The notes: a model not told the origin generated them from the letters alone. Positions 8,519 to 18,219 are shown, counted from the stretch's first letter. The stretch is DNA of 64,000 nt from Candidatus Mcinerneyibacterium aminivorans (GCA_008086245.1 VSIX01000139.1:21952-85951), one strand, 5' to 3'. A program made the numbers and translations.

Positions 8519-10129
8519 TTAAAGCCTTCTTTTTTTAAAGAAATAGAAAATTATTATATTACTTATTATAATAAAAACCGGAAGAAATAAATATATATTT
8601 TTAATTATTAAAAGATCTGTATATGAATATGTTATTAAAAAATCTTTAAAAATTAATGGAATAATCAGAAAAAGCGATATAAATGTAAGTATTATGCCTG
8701 TAAGATTAGACTTTGCATATATAAGTCCGCCACCCGGTAAAAAAAAGTTAATCAAAAAGCTTTTTAGAAATGTATTTCTGTTTATGTATTTTTGTCCATG
8801 TGTAATAAGATTGGTATATTGTGGATTTACTATGATATTCATACAGTAGGGACAAAATGTATTTCTTGAATGCTGATATACAAAAGAATCCGGTAAAATT
8901 GGTATGTTGCAGGAAGAACAGTGTGTTAAAGAATTATACTGAGAGGAAAAAGTTGAAATGAAAAATGAAATAATTAATATAAAAGTAAGAATGATATAAG
9001 GGATAAATAAATAATTCATAAAATTTGGCAGGGAGTCATCTGTATGTGTTATATAATAAAACAAATTTTTTAAAATAAATGATTTCTTTATTGAAGTAAG
9101 TAAAAAATTGGGTTTTGATTTGTTAAAATTAGGGATGGAATTATCTAAAGTTTTTGCTTTAGAATAGTATAGTTCAGCCAGCTCTAAGTTGTTATTAATA
9201 ATGTAAAGCTGAGATAAATTGTAGAAAGTAATAGCCGATGGCCCAAAGTTATTCAGATTACTTTCAAAAATTTCTTCAGCATTATTTAGATTCTTTGATT
9301 TAACTGATGCTACTGCGTAGTTGTTAAAAATTTCACTGGAATGAAAACTTGAATCAATAATGTTTTTATAATTATTTTTAATAATTAACTGGATATTTTG
9401 ATTGTTTGAATTTAAGTTTTCATAATAATTAGCCAATAATAAATTTTTAAGATGGCTGAATTCAAAATTATTATTTCTAAGATAAAGTAAATCCTCCCGG
9501 TTCATATTATTTTTATCCGCTATTTTTAGCATTTTCATTTCTTTTTGTTTAAGTGGATATCTTATTATAGAGGGATAAATATTAACTAGTATATAAGGTA
9601 TAATTGCCATGAAAAATAATACCAGCAACTTTCTCAATTCTTTCTTTTTATAAAGTGGGAAGGTGAATATGCTAATTAATAACCATCCCCCTGCCAGGTA
9701 TACAATATAATAGAATATTTTTAGAATGAATCTGATAAAATAATTAACTTTGTTATTATAAATTGCGGGGAAATATTTAAATATAATTGTTTTAGTGTAT
9801 TTTAGATTTATTAAAAAGACATATACTGTCAATACAGCAAATGCGATAATCAAAAATAATATAAAAATGTTTGTTATAACCAGATATTTGGAATAAATTG
9901 AAGAGAAAAGCTTATTAACTCCAGTTATGAAATATTTAAAGGCACCTATTTTTTTGTTTTTTAGTTCAGAAAAGAATTTCGCAAAATAAAGTTTTGAACT
10001 GGAATTAGGGGTTATCACAATGTTATCTTCATTATTGAGTATTCTATGAGCTTTAACATCTTCGGATTGAGGATATAACTGGGTGAAAAGCGATAATAAA
10101 ATAAAAATTAATAACAAATAACGTTTCAT
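8519..10129 (-). CDS. multi-pass membrane protein with TPR repeats and a zinc ribbon
   Basis: I do not recognise a named family. The 536-aa protein begins with a signal-like segment (MKRYLLLIFILLSLFTQLYP), then has three membrane helices around residues 85-190. A TPR-like region follows (about 230-330), with repeats such as NNAEEIFESNLNNFGPSAIT and LELAELYYSKAKTLD. A further helix precedes a four-Cys zinc ribbon (CSSCNIP and FCPYC, about 405-435), and the C-terminus has two or three more helices. The build resembles TPR/zinc-ribbon proteins found near gliding or secretion genes, but this is analogy only. It is immediately followed by the DUF4388 protein. It has no Shine-Dalgarno site: a -10-like element stands six bases before ATG. 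Confidence 0.55.
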   Translation of the reverse strand: MKRYLLLIFILLSLFTQLYPQSEDVKAHRILNNEDNIVITPNSSSKLYFAKFFSELKNKKIGAFKYFITGVNKLFSSIYSKYLVITNIFILFLIIAFAVLTVYVFLINLKYTKTIIFKYFPAIYNNKVNYFIRFILKIFYYIVYLAGGWLLISIFTFPLYKKKELRKLLVLFFMAIIPYILVNIYPSIIRYPLKQKEMKMLKIADKNNMNREDLLYLRNNNFEFSHLKNLLLANYYENLNSNNQNIQLIIKNNYKNIIDSSFHSSEIFNNYAVASVKSKNLNNAEEIFESNLNNFGPSAITFYNLSQLYIINNNLELAELYYSKAKTLDNSIPNFNKSKPNFLLTSIKKSFILKNLFYYITHTDDSLPNFMNYLFIPYIILTFILIISFFISTFSSQYNSLTHCSSCNIPILPDSFVYQHSRNTFCPYCMNIIVNPQYTNLITHGQKYINRNTFLKSFLINFFLPGGGLIYAKSNLTGIILTFISLFLIIPLIFKDFLITYSYTDLLIIKNIYLFLPVFIIISNIIIFYFFKKRRL

Positions 10130-10135
10130 AATTTA

Positions 10136-10144
10136 ATGATAACA
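10136..10144 (-). promoter_or_regulatory. extended -10 promoter, probably giving a leaderless mRNA for the TPR gene
   Basis: On the minus strand TGTTATCAT (extended -10, hexamer TATCAT) is followed by exactly six bases and the ATG of the TPR gene. No ribosome-binding site fits between them, so transcription would begin at or next to the A of ATG. The same nine bases with the same spacing precede ftsE. There is no convincing -35 (TTTAGT at the expected place). Confidence 0.45.
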
Positions 10145-10240
10145 CAAAATTTTAAAAACTAAAATGTTGATATTAATTTTGCTTGTAAATAATACTATTT
10201 TAATTTATAATTTGTTTAGAATTTAGAAAAGGAGAATATT

Positions 10241-11704
10241 ATGAAGAAGAAAACATGGTATTTTTTACTGTTAATTATAACTTTATTGATGAGCATAAAT
10301 ATTATTATTCCTCTTAATGATTTTTTTGCGGATCTATCCTTAATCAATGATGCGTATCATGTATTACAAAAGAAATATGTAGAACCCGACAAACTTGAGG
10401 ATAAAAAAATTACTTATGAAGCCATACGAGGTATGGTAAAAACCCTGGATGAACATACCGTTTTTATGGACCCCGAACAGAAAAAAATCTTTTTTTCAGA
10501 TTTAGAAGGTTCTTTTGGCGGGGTCGGTATACAGATAGACAAAAGGGATAATTATATTGTTGTTGTTTCTGCAATTGAAGGAACTCCTGCATATCAAAAA
10601 GGAATAAGGGCCGGCGATAAGATTGTTGAAGTTGATGGGGAATCTGTTGTGGGTATTTCTATTGATGGCATAATGAGAAAATTAAGGGGAGAAATTGGAA
10701 CCGAAGTAAAAATAGGAATAATGAGAGAAGGAGTTGAAGAAATAATAGATTTTAATATAAAAAGGGCCAAAATAGAAATTCCCAGTGTTACAGCCCATTT
10801 TATGTTAAATGATGATACCGGTTATATAAGATTAAGTCAGTTCAATGAGACGGCTTTTGATCAAACCCTTGAAAGTCTGAAGGAGCTTGAGTCAAAAGGA
10901 ATGAAAAAAATTGTTTTTGATCTAAGGGATAATCCCGGCGGCTTGCTCGAGATGGCATATAAAATTTCAAATTTATTTATTGAAAATGGCAAATCTATAG
11001 TGTCTACCAAAGGAAGAGATAATAAACTTCTGGAAGAAAAAATTGCAGATAGCAATACTCCTTTTAAAGATGTTGAGATAGCAGTATTAATTAATGATGG
11101 TACCGCAAGTGCTTCGGAAATATTCTCTGGAGCTATTAAAGATTTAAAAAGGGGAATTCTTATAGGACAAAAATCATACGGAAAAGGCTCAGTTCAAAAA
11201 ATATATCCTTTATCCGATGAATCTTCTATCAAAGTAACAGTAGCTTATTATTTTACTCCTTCCGGCAAGTGTGTTGACAAAAAAGGAATAGAACCGGATT
11301 ATGAAGTTGTAAAAAAAGAAATGAGCTATCAAATGCTTGAACTTGTAAAAAGAGATTATTTTTCAAAATTTGCAGAAAAATACCATAAGAACTATGAAAT
11401 AGGAGAGAATTTTGAAATAAACCCCAATCCGTATCCGGATTTTATTAACTTTCTTGAAAAAGAATCGAATTTTGATTTTAAAGATAATTTTATTAAAGAT
11501 GAGCATATAAGGGAATTATTAGCAAATAATGTTGAAAACTGGAAAAATCTTATGCTTACCAAAATAAAAAAGGAACTGTCCCAAAGATTAAATTATAAAC
11601 TTATAACTTTAATAAAAAATGAAATGGAGGGCAGAAAATATCTGTCTCAAAATGATAGATATATAGATAAAGCTGAAAGTATTCTTGCAGGGGGCAAAGA
11701 ATAA
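10241..11704 (+). CDS. ctpA: C-terminal processing peptidase (S41 family, PDZ domain)
   Basis: A periplasmic serine protease of 487 aa. An N-terminal membrane anchor (residues about 5-23) precedes a helical region with LDEHTVFMDPEQ. The PDZ domain (about 85-165) includes GSFGGVGIQID and the ligand-binding AYQKGIRAGDKIVEVDG. The S41 core follows: FDLRDNPGGLL, then the nucleophile segment NDGTASASEIFSGAIKD and the general-base Lys segment GQKSYGKGSVQ. CtpA enzymes trim C-termini of periplasmic proteins and regulate wall hydrolases. About 100 charged residues after the catalytic core form a helical tail found in many family members. AAAGGAG precedes the ATG. tsaD begins three bases after the stop. 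Confidence 0.92.
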   Translation: MKKKTWYFLLLIITLLMSINIIIPLNDFFADLSLINDAYHVLQKKYVEPDKLEDKKITYEAIRGMVKTLDEHTVFMDPEQKKIFFSDLEGSFGGVGIQIDKRDNYIVVVSAIEGTPAYQKGIRAGDKIVEVDGESVVGISIDGIMRKLRGEIGTEVKIGIMREGVEEIIDFNIKRAKIEIPSVTAHFMLNDDTGYIRLSQFNETAFDQTLESLKELESKGMKKIVFDLRDNPGGLLEMAYKISNLFIENGKSIVSTKGRDNKLLEEKIADSNTPFKDVEIAVLINDGTASASEIFSGAIKDLKRGILIGQKSYGKGSVQKIYPLSDESSIKVTVAYYFTPSGKCVDKKGIEPDYEVVKKEMSYQMLELVKRDYFSKFAEKYHKNYEIGENFEINPNPYPDFINFLEKESNFDFKDNFIKDEHIRELLANNVENWKNLMLTKIKKELSQRLNYKLITLIKNEMEGRKYLSQNDRYIDKAESILAGGKE

Positions 11705-11707
11705 TTT

Positions 11708-12709
11708 ATGTATATTTTGGGAATAGAAACCTCCTGTGATGAGACTTCAGTTAGTATTGTAGAAGATGGGAAAAAAATTATAGTTAATGAGATATATACA
11801 CAGAAAATACATGAGAAATTCGGGGGAGTTGTTCCTGAAGTTGCCTCCAGAAATCATATTATCAAACTATTTGAGGTGCTGGAAGCTGCATTATCAGAAT
11901 CTCAATTAAAACTTTCAGATATAGATGCTGTTGCTGTTACCCAGGGGCCCGGTCTGCTGGGAGCTTTGCTGGTAGGATTAAATGCAGCTAAAAGTCTTGC
12001 TTATGCACTTGATATTCCACTTATACCTGTAAATCATATAGAAGCCCATCTTTTTGCTAATATACTGACATATCCGGATTTAAAGCCTCCATTTTTAGGG
12101 ATCATTCTTTCCGGAGGCCATACAACAATGGTTAATGTTTCCGATTTTCATGAATATAAATTAATAGGAGAGACCAGGGATGATGCAATTGGAGAATCTT
12201 TTGATAAAGTGGCGAAATTGCTTGGGTTGGGATATCCGGGAGGACCGATTATAGATAAACTTGCTAAAAAAGGAGATGAAAATAAATATGAATTTCCGAT
12301 TCCTGTTCCCGGTGATAGTTTCTATGATTTTAGTTTTAGTGGATTAAAATCTGCAGTAAGAAGATTCGTCGATGATAATAATCAATTTAATGTTGAAGAT
12401 GTTGCCGCTTCATTTCAGAAAGCTGCCGTTGAAGCGATAATATTAAGATTAAAAAGATATATAGAGGAAAATAAAATAAACACAGTTGTAGCTGCTGGAG
12501 GAGTTGCTGCAAATAGTTACTTGCGAAGCAAAATGAAAAATTTGGCTGAAAAATTTAATGTTAATTATTACTTTCCGCCCTTAAAACTTTGTACGGATAA
12601 TGCTGCAATGATTGCATCTCTTGGATATTATCTTTTGAAAAAAAATGGTCCTTTACCGAAGGAAAAATTTCTAAAACTCAATGCCAAAGCCAGAATGGAT
12701 ATATATTAG
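11708..12709 (+). CDS. tsaD: tRNA N6-threonylcarbamoyladenosine synthase subunit TsaD
   Basis: TsaD transfers the threonylcarbamoyl group from TC-AMP to A37 of ANN-decoding tRNAs, with TsaB and TsaE as partners elsewhere in the genome. The 333-aa sequence opens with the signature ILGIETSCDETSVS. It has the iron-binding NHIEAHLFANIL, the ASKHA nucleotide-binding segments LSGGHTTMV and GEKFDK-like GESFDKVAKLLGLGYPGGP, and AAGGVAANSYLRSKM near the end. Family length is normal and all key residues seem intact. It follows ctpA by three bases and probably shares its transcript. Confidence 0.96.
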   Translation: MYILGIETSCDETSVSIVEDGKKIIVNEIYTQKIHEKFGGVVPEVASRNHIIKLFEVLEAALSESQLKLSDIDAVAVTQGPGLLGALLVGLNAAKSLAYALDIPLIPVNHIEAHLFANILTYPDLKPPFLGIILSGGHTTMVNVSDFHEYKLIGETRDDAIGESFDKVAKLLGLGYPGGPIIDKLAKKGDENKYEFPIPVPGDSFYDFSFSGLKSAVRRFVDDNNQFNVEDVAASFQKAAVEAIILRLKRYIEENKINTVVAAGGVAANSYLRSKMKNLAEKFNVNYYFPPLKLCTDNAAMIASLGYYLLKKNGPLPKEKFLKLNAKARMDIY

Positions 12710-12750
12710 AACTTTTCCTTTGAGGGAGAGATTTATAACATAAATCATTC

Positions 12751-12778
12751 TTGATATTTTTTCTGGAATGCTTATAAT
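12751..12778 (+). promoter_or_regulatory. sigma-70-type promoter of recA
   Basis: TTGATA (12751-12756) and TATAAT (12773-12778) are 16 bases apart, 25 bases before the recA ATG, and are followed by a strong GGAGGAGG ribosome site at 12791-12798. No LexA-type palindrome is visible around it. Confidence 0.65.
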
Positions 12779-12803
12779 AATTTTAAAATAGGAGGAGGTT
12801 TTT

Positions 12804-13868
12804 ATGGCTGATAATGGTAAAGAAAAAATGCTTCAAAAAGCAATAAAACAGGTGGAAAAGGATCATGGAAAAGGTACTATAATGAAACTTGGAGATGATT
12901 TCCATGTTGATATAGATGCGATATCTACTGGTTCACTTAAAATAGATCATGCATTGGGGATTGGGGGTATTCCCCGGGGAAGAGTTTCAGAAATTTATGG
13001 TCCTGAGGCATCAGGAAAAACTACATTGGCATTACATATAATAGCTGAAGCACAAAAAGAAGGCGGTGTTGCTGCATTTATTGATGCAGAACATGCACTG
13101 GATCCCAAATATGCTAAAACAATAGGTGTTGATATTGATAATTTACTTATATCTCAGCCCGATAATGGTGAGCAGGCTCTGGATATAGTTGAAACACTTG
13201 TGCGGAGTGCAGCTATAGACCTTATTGTGGTGGATTCTGTTGCAGCACTAACTCCAAGGGCAGAAATAGAAGGCGAAATGGGGGATTCGCATGTTGGACT
13301 TCAGGCAAGATTGATGTCCCAGGCTTTAAGAAAGCTTACCGGAATTATAAGCAAAACAAAAACTTCCTTAATATTTTTGAATCAGATCAGAATGAAAATA
13401 GGAGTTATGTTTGGCAACCCTGAAACAACAACCGGTGGACATGCGCTGAAATTTTATACCTCATGTAGAATAGAGATAAGAAGATCCGGATCTATAAAAA
13501 AAGGAAATGATAAAATTGGAGCCGGTGCGAGGATAAAAATTGTCAAAAACAAGCTTGCCCCACCGTTTAAGGTAACAAAGGTTGATATTATATATGGAAG
13601 AGGTATTTCAACAATAAATGAAGTTTTAGACATAGCAGTAGATAATGATATTATAGATAAAAGGGGTTCCTGGTATTCATATGAGGATTTAAGGCTGGGA
13701 CAGGGAAAAGAAAATGTTAGAGAATATTTAAGAGACAATCCCGAGCTTTTTGAAGAATTAAGAGATAGAGTAAAAGCTCAACTTTTTGAAGATTATGAGA
13801 GTGATTATAATGAAGAAGACGAAGATGAAGATAACGAAGATAACTCCTCAGAAGAAGAGGAAGAATAG
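12804..13868 (+). CDS. recA: recombinase RecA
   Basis: RecA forms ATP-dependent filaments on single-stranded DNA for homologous recombination and induction of LexA-type cleavage. The 354-aa protein has Walker [10 protein letters not shown] (about residue 70), [10 protein letters not shown], Walker B-like [10 protein letters not shown], the DNA-binding loop 1 region [20 protein letters not shown] and loop 2 [16 protein letters not shown]. No intein is present. The last 20 residues are almost all Asp and Glu ([18 protein letters not shown]), the regulatory acidic tail. This tail is encoded by GAA/GAT repeats that also carry the start of recX in the +1 frame. It has its own promoter. Confidence 0.98.
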   Translation: MADNGKEKMLQKAIKQVEKDHGKGTIMKLGDDFHVDIDAISTGSLKIDHALGIGGIPRGRVSEIYGPEASGKTTLALHIIAEAQKEGGVAAFIDAEHALDPKYAKTIGVDIDNLLISQPDNGEQALDIVETLVRSAAIDLIVVDSVAALTPRAEIEGEMGDSHVGLQARLMSQALRKLTGIISKTKTSLIFLNQIRMKIGVMFGNPETTTGGHALKFYTSCRIEIRRSGSIKKGNDKIGAGARIKIVKNKLAPPFKVTKVDIIYGRGISTINEVLDIAVDNDIIDKRGSWYSYEDLRLGQGKENVREYLRDNPELFEELRDRVKAQLFEDYESDYNEEDEDEDNEDNSSEEEEE

Positions 13869-14445
13869 ATATAACATATTTGTAAACGATGAGTTTTTTG
13901 AGGGACTGGATGAAAATACAGTTGCAATACACACCTTATATGAAGGAAAAATATTAAAAGAAGAAGAACTTGAAAAAATTAGAAAAACGGAAATAAGAGA
14001 AAAACTTCATGATAGAATTATAAATTTAATATCAAAATTTCCCAAAACAGAGTATGAATTAAAAAACTATATTAAAAGGAAGGGCTATTCCGATGCAATA
14101 GCAGAAGAGGAAATTGTTAGATTAAAAAAATATGATTTAATAAATGATAGAAAGTATGCGATAAGATATATAGAATCCAACAGAAAATACAGCATACGGA
14201 TGCTGAAAAAAAAATTGTATAAAAAGGGGATTGATAATAAAATTATTGAAGAGATCCTGAAAAAACCTGAAATAAGAAAGAAAGAAAAGGAAATTTTAAA
14301 GAAAAATGCAAGGAAGAAACTGAGAAAACTAAAAAAGAAAGAGGATAAAAAAAGAAAACTTTTTCAATATCTTGCAAGAAAAGGGTTTGATTATGATGAT
14401 ATATATAACATTATTGAAAAATTTTTGGACAGTGGGGAGTTATGA
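13825..14445 (+). CDS. recX: RecA regulator RecX
   Basis: RecX binds RecA filaments and limits their activity. The chosen ATG at 13825 gives [20 protein letters not shown], which matches the usual RecX opening (basic, then ..NRYNI.vd.e). An ATG at 13810 would add five residues (MKKTK). The 206-aa protein consists of repeated three-helix units; visible pieces are [37 protein letters not shown] and [15 protein letters not shown]. It is extremely Lys-rich. The start lies inside the 3' end of recA (44-base overlap, +1 frame), and its stop overlaps the start of alaS (ATGATGA), so translation is coupled from recA to alaS. Confidence 0.88.
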   Translation: MKITKITPQKKRKNRYNIFVNDEFFEGLDENTVAIHTLYEGKILKEEELEKIRKTEIREKLHDRIINLISKFPKTEYELKNYIKRKGYSDAIAEEEIVRLKKYDLINDRKYAIRYIESNRKYSIRMLKKKLYKKGIDNKIIEEILKKPEIRKKEKEILKKNARKKLRKLKKKEDKKRKLFQYLARKGFDYDDIYNIIEKFLDSGEL

Positions 14446-17039
14446 TGAAAACAAATGAGATAAGAAGTAAGTTTTTAGAGTATTTTGAAAATAAATCACA
14501 TAAAATAGTATCGTCGGCTTCTTTAATACCGGAAAAAGATCCAACACTCATGTTTACAAGTGCAGGAATGGTACAGTTTAAGGATTTTTTTGCAGCTAAA
14601 TCAACAGATAATCTACCCTATACTAGAGCTGTTTCCAGCCAAAAATGTTTAAGAGCAGGAGGGAAAGATAGCGACCTTGAAAATGTTGGGAGGACACCCA
14701 GACATCATACTTATTTTGAAATGCTGGGTAATTTCTCTTTTGGAGATTATTTCAAAGAAGAAGCAATAAAGTGGTCATATGAATTTATTGTGAAAAAATT
14801 GAAGATTGATGCTGATAGGCTATGGGCATCTGTCTATAAAGATGATGATGAGGCTTTTGAGATATGGGAAAAATATCTACCTGAAGAAAGAATAGTTAGG
14901 CTAGGGGAAAAGGATAATTATTGGGGGCCTCCAGGAGAAACAGGTCCCTGCGGTCCCTGTTCAGAGCTTCATTATGATCTGGGAAAAGATATGGGATGTG
15001 GAAAAGAGGATTGTAAACCAGGATGTGATTGTGATAGGTTTTTGGAAATATGGAATCTTGTTTTTACACAATTTCATATGGATAGAGAAGGTAATTTAAC
15101 CTTGCTTGAAAAGAAAAATATTGATACAGGTATGGGGCTTGAAAGGATTGCATCTGTTCTTCAGGGTGTGACAAATAATTATTATATTGATATATTCAGA
15201 GAATTGATAGAGGATGCTGAGAAAATATTAAATGTTAAATACAAGAAGAAAAATGAGGAGCATTTTCATATAATAGCTGATCATGTTAGGGCTATTACTT
15301 TTGCAATTTCTGATGGAGTAATTCCTTCTAATGACGGCAGAGGATATGTCATTAGAAGAATACTAAGAAGAGCCCTTCGCCAGGCAAAAATACTTGGGTT
15401 CTCAAAACCTTTTCTGTATAAGTTATCTCAAACGGTTGTTAAGCAGTTTAAACATGTTTATCCAAAGCTAAAAGAGGCTCAGCAGCATACTCAAAATTTA
15501 ATAAAAATGGAAGAAGAAAGTTTTTTGAAAACATTAGGAAAAGGACTTGATATTTTAGAAGGAAAAATATCTGATATAAATGAGAAAAACAAAAAAGAAA
15601 TTGACGGAGAAACTGCTTTTAAACTCTATGATACTTACGGTTTTCCTCTGGAACTGACAATTGAAATAGCACAGGAAAAAGGCATAAAAGTTGATAAAAA
15701 GGGTTTTGAAAAAGAGATGGAAAAACAGAGAAAAAGAGGGAAAGAGTCATGGAAGGGAAGTAAAGAAGATAAAAGATATAATTATCTGTTTGAAAACAAA
15801 ATCCCTGAAACTAAATTTCTTGGATATGATAAAAATGAAGCAAAAGCAAAGCTATTATATGTTAAGGAAAGGGAAAGTAATCTTGAAATGATATTTGACA
15901 GATCTCCTTTTTATGGAGAAGCTGGAGGTCAAATAGGAGATAAAGGAAAGATATATAGTGAAGATTTTGAATTTTCTGTAAATGATACTCAAAAAGTAAA
16001 TAATATAATTGTTCATATAGGGAATGTTCAAAAGGGGGATTTCAGTATAGAGAAAACTTATAGCTTGAAGGTGGATAAAAAAAGAAGAAAGGCCATTGCA
16101 AGAAATCACACTGCCACACATCTGCTGCATAAGGTTTTAAAAGAGATTCTTGGGGAACATGTAAATCAATCCGGGTCCCTTGTTGCTGATGATAGACTAA
16201 GATTTGACTTTACTCATTTTGCAAAAGTTAAAAATGAGGAGCTACTTGATATAGAGAGAAGAATAAATGAAAAAATAATTGAAAATTTGAAAGTCAGTAC
16301 TGAAAAAAAAGATATAAAAAAAGCAAAAAAAGAAGGAGCAACGGCGTTGTTTAGTGAAAGATACGATAAGGAAGTTAGAGTGGTTTCTACAGAAAACTTT
16401 TCCAAGGAGTTATGCGGGGGAACTCATGTGAGTTATACCGGCGAAATTGGATTTTTTAAAATCACTGATGAATCCAGTCTTGCAGCAGGAGTTAGAAGAA
16501 TTGAAGCAGTTACAGGTATGGGAGCTTTTGAGAAAATAAAAAAATATGATAATATATTGATTCAGTTAAATTTATTATTCAAAAGTGAAACAAAAGATTT
16601 AGTTGAAAAGGCTAAAAAAATACTAGAAGAGAATAAAAATAAGCAGAAACAAATAGAGAAGCTAAAGATGAAAAAAGCCACGAACTCAGTTAAAGAATTG
16701 CTTGAAAATAAAATTAATGTCAATGGAATAGAAATCGTAAAAGATCATGTGGATTTGGAAGATGCTAATGTTATTAGGGAACTGGCTCAAAAAGTAAAAG
16801 ATAGAGCCAAAAACAATACTGCAATAGTTCTAATTGGAAGTAGCAGTAATAAAAGTATTGGGATAGTAATGCTAACCGATGATTTGACTGAAAATTATCA
16901 TGCGGGAAAAATTGCAAATAGAATTGCAAATAAATTAAATGGCGGCGGTGGAGGTCGTCCCGACATGGCTCAATTTGGAGGGAGCAGAACTGATAATATA
17001 GATGAGATTATTGAAAATCTGAATAATTTTATCGATTAA
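14442..17039 (+). CDS. alaS: alanine-tRNA ligase
   Basis: AlaRS charges tRNA-Ala and removes mischarged Ser and Gly. The 865-aa protein has the class II core (KDPTLMFTSAGMVQFKDFF, motif 2-like GGKDSDLENVGRTPRHHTYF, and GMGLERIASVLQG), the tRNA-recognition region with GRGYVIRRILRRALRQA, and the editing domain with zinc ligands HTATHLLHKVL and CGGTHV. The C-terminal oligomerisation domain ends GGGGGRPDMAQFGGS. A short Cys-rich insertion (CGKEDCKPGCDCDRF) sits in the catalytic domain, as in many bacterial AlaRS. The start overlaps the recX stop; ATG 14442 or 14445 may be used after GGGGAG. Length and motifs are normal. Confidence 0.97.
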   Translation: MMKTNEIRSKFLEYFENKSHKIVSSASLIPEKDPTLMFTSAGMVQFKDFFAAKSTDNLPYTRAVSSQKCLRAGGKDSDLENVGRTPRHHTYFEMLGNFSFGDYFKEEAIKWSYEFIVKKLKIDADRLWASVYKDDDEAFEIWEKYLPEERIVRLGEKDNYWGPPGETGPCGPCSELHYDLGKDMGCGKEDCKPGCDCDRFLEIWNLVFTQFHMDREGNLTLLEKKNIDTGMGLERIASVLQGVTNNYYIDIFRELIEDAEKILNVKYKKKNEEHFHIIADHVRAITFAISDGVIPSNDGRGYVIRRILRRALRQAKILGFSKPFLYKLSQTVVKQFKHVYPKLKEAQQHTQNLIKMEEESFLKTLGKGLDILEGKISDINEKNKKEIDGETAFKLYDTYGFPLELTIEIAQEKGIKVDKKGFEKEMEKQRKRGKESWKGSKEDKRYNYLFENKIPETKFLGYDKNEAKAKLLYVKERESNLEMIFDRSPFYGEAGGQIGDKGKIYSEDFEFSVNDTQKVNNIIVHIGNVQKGDFSIEKTYSLKVDKKRRKAIARNHTATHLLHKVLKEILGEHVNQSGSLVADDRLRFDFTHFAKVKNEELLDIERRINEKIIENLKVSTEKKDIKKAKKEGATALFSERYDKEVRVVSTENFSKELCGGTHVSYTGEIGFFKITDESSLAAGVRRIEAVTGMGAFEKIKKYDNILIQLNLLFKSETKDLVEKAKKILEENKNKQKQIEKLKMKKATNSVKELLENKINVNGIEIVKDHVDLEDANVIRELAQKVKDRAKNNTAIVLIGSSSNKSIGIVMLTDDLTENYHAGKIANRIANKLNGGGGGRPDMAQFGGSRTDNIDEIIENLNNFID

Positions 17040-17099
17040 AAATGTTTGTTTTGATGTGTTTCTTGTTCTTGTTAGCGGAAAATATTTTATTTTTTTCTA

Positions 17100-17128
17100 T
17101 TGACTTGAACCAAGAAAGTAACTATAAT
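17100..17128 (+). promoter_or_regulatory. sigma-70-type promoter of the exbB-tonB operon
   Basis: TTGACT (17100-17105) and TATAAT (17123-17128) are separated by 17 bases, the optimal spacing, and end 29 bases before the exbB ATG. GGGAGG lies between. A short TTCTTGTTCTTG run (17060-17071) stands just upstream. Confidence 0.75.
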
Positions 17129-17157
17129 CATAAAAAAAGAATAGGGAGGTATTATTT

Positions 17158-17772
17158 ATGAGAGAACTTTTCGCACGTGGTGGACCAGTAATGTGGTTAT
17201 TACTTATAGTTGTAGTATTTGAATTAATTGTAATTATAGAAAGATTGTTTGTTTATATTAAAGCTTCACGTTCTGCAAAGAAGTTTTTTGTGGAATTTAA
17301 ATCTCATCTAGTTCAGGGAAATATGGATGAAGCTGTTGAGATCTGTGAATCTACTCCAGGACCAGTTCCTTCAATAATGAGAGCTGGGTTGATGAAATAT
17401 CAACAAACAGATGGAGATATGGATGAAGTTGAAAAAGCGATTGAATCTACTGGGGAAACTGAACTTGCATTTTTAGATAGAGGTTTGACATTTATACAAA
17501 CCGGATTTACAGTTTCACCGATGATCGGTTTCTTGGGTACAGTTGTAGGTATGATTCATGCTTTTGATGCTATTGCTATGGCTGGTAGTGTTGAAGCTAC
17601 TGTTGTTGCTTCAGGTATTTCAGAGGCATTGATTACAACAGCTTCAGGACTTGCAGTTGCAATTCCTATGAGTTTGGCATATAACTATTTTACATCAAAA
17701 CAAAGTAGTATTATTTTGAGTATCGAAGAAAGTACAAGAGAATTTATTGATATTTTAAAGACTCAATCGTAA
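17158..17772 (+). CDS. exbB: ExbB/TolQ-family proton channel protein
   Basis: ExbB forms the pentameric inner-membrane stator that, with ExbD, uses the proton gradient to energise TonB. The 204-aa protein has an N-terminal membrane helix (MWLLLIVVVFELIVIIERLF), a cytoplasmic loop and two further helices in the MotA/TolQ/ExbB domain: TVSPMIGFLGTVVGMIHAF and EALITTASGLAVAIPMSLAY. These two helices hold the conserved small and Thr residues that line the channel. It is the first gene of an exbB-exbD-exbD-tonB operon with a consensus promoter and a terminator, which separates it from MotA or TolQ roles. TolQ remains a possible function because no tolB/pal is nearby. Confidence 0.93.
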   Translation: MRELFARGGPVMWLLLIVVVFELIVIIERLFVYIKASRSAKKFFVEFKSHLVQGNMDEAVEICESTPGPVPSIMRAGLMKYQQTDGDMDEVEKAIESTGETELAFLDRGLTFIQTGFTVSPMIGFLGTVVGMIHAFDAIAMAGSVEATVVASGISEALITTASGLAVAIPMSLAYNYFTSKQSSIILSIEESTREFIDILKTQS

Positions 17773-17804
17773 TATGTTTATGATTGTTGAAAAGGGGTGT
17801 TAAT

Positions 17805-18209
17805 ATGAGAAAAGCCCGAAAAGCGGAAGTTGATATACCAGATTCATCTATGGCTGATATTGCTTTCCTTCTTCTGATTTTCTTCATGGTTACCACCGGA
17901 TTCTTTAACGATAAGGGACTTCCCATATTGCTTCCTGAAGAGGCTTCAGGGGCTAAGAAGTTGCCCAAAAAGAATCTGTGTAAAATCTTTATTAATGGAC
18001 GCGGTGAATATTATGTTGATGATCAAAGAAAAGAAAGCGTTAGCAATATAGCTGAATATGTTGAACAGCGCATGAAAAACAATTCAAAACTGGTTGTTGT
18101 AATCAAAACAGATGTAAATGCTAAATACAACTGGATGATCAGTGTTTTTGATAAAATGCGAGAGATAGGGATGAAGAAGATATCATTCCAGGTTAATAAA
18201 AAAGAATGA
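17805..18209 (+). CDS. exbD: ExbD/TolR-family protein, first copy
   Basis: A 134-aa partner of ExbB with one membrane helix near the N-terminus and a periplasmic domain. The helix region PDSSMADIAFLLLIFFMVTT contains the essential Asp that carries protons. ATG 17805 follows AAAGGGGTG; an upstream in-frame ATG at 17784 would add seven residues without a better site. The periplasmic part differs clearly from that of the next gene, so the two copies are not a recent duplication and may form hetero-dimers in the ExbB ring. Paired exbD genes of this kind are common in Bacteroidetes and related phyla. Confidence 0.9.
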   Translation: MRKARKAEVDIPDSSMADIAFLLLIFFMVTTGFFNDKGLPILLPEEASGAKKLPKKNLCKIFINGRGEYYVDDQRKESVSNIAEYVEQRMKNNSKLVVVIKTDVNAKYNWMISVFDKMREIGMKKISFQVNKKE

Positions 18210-18219
18210 AAGGGAGTTT

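Noticed and set aside
12710..12803. SOS/LexA box before recA
   Set aside because: No palindrome of the CTG-N10-CAG or GAAC-N4-GTTC type; only a normal promoter is seen.
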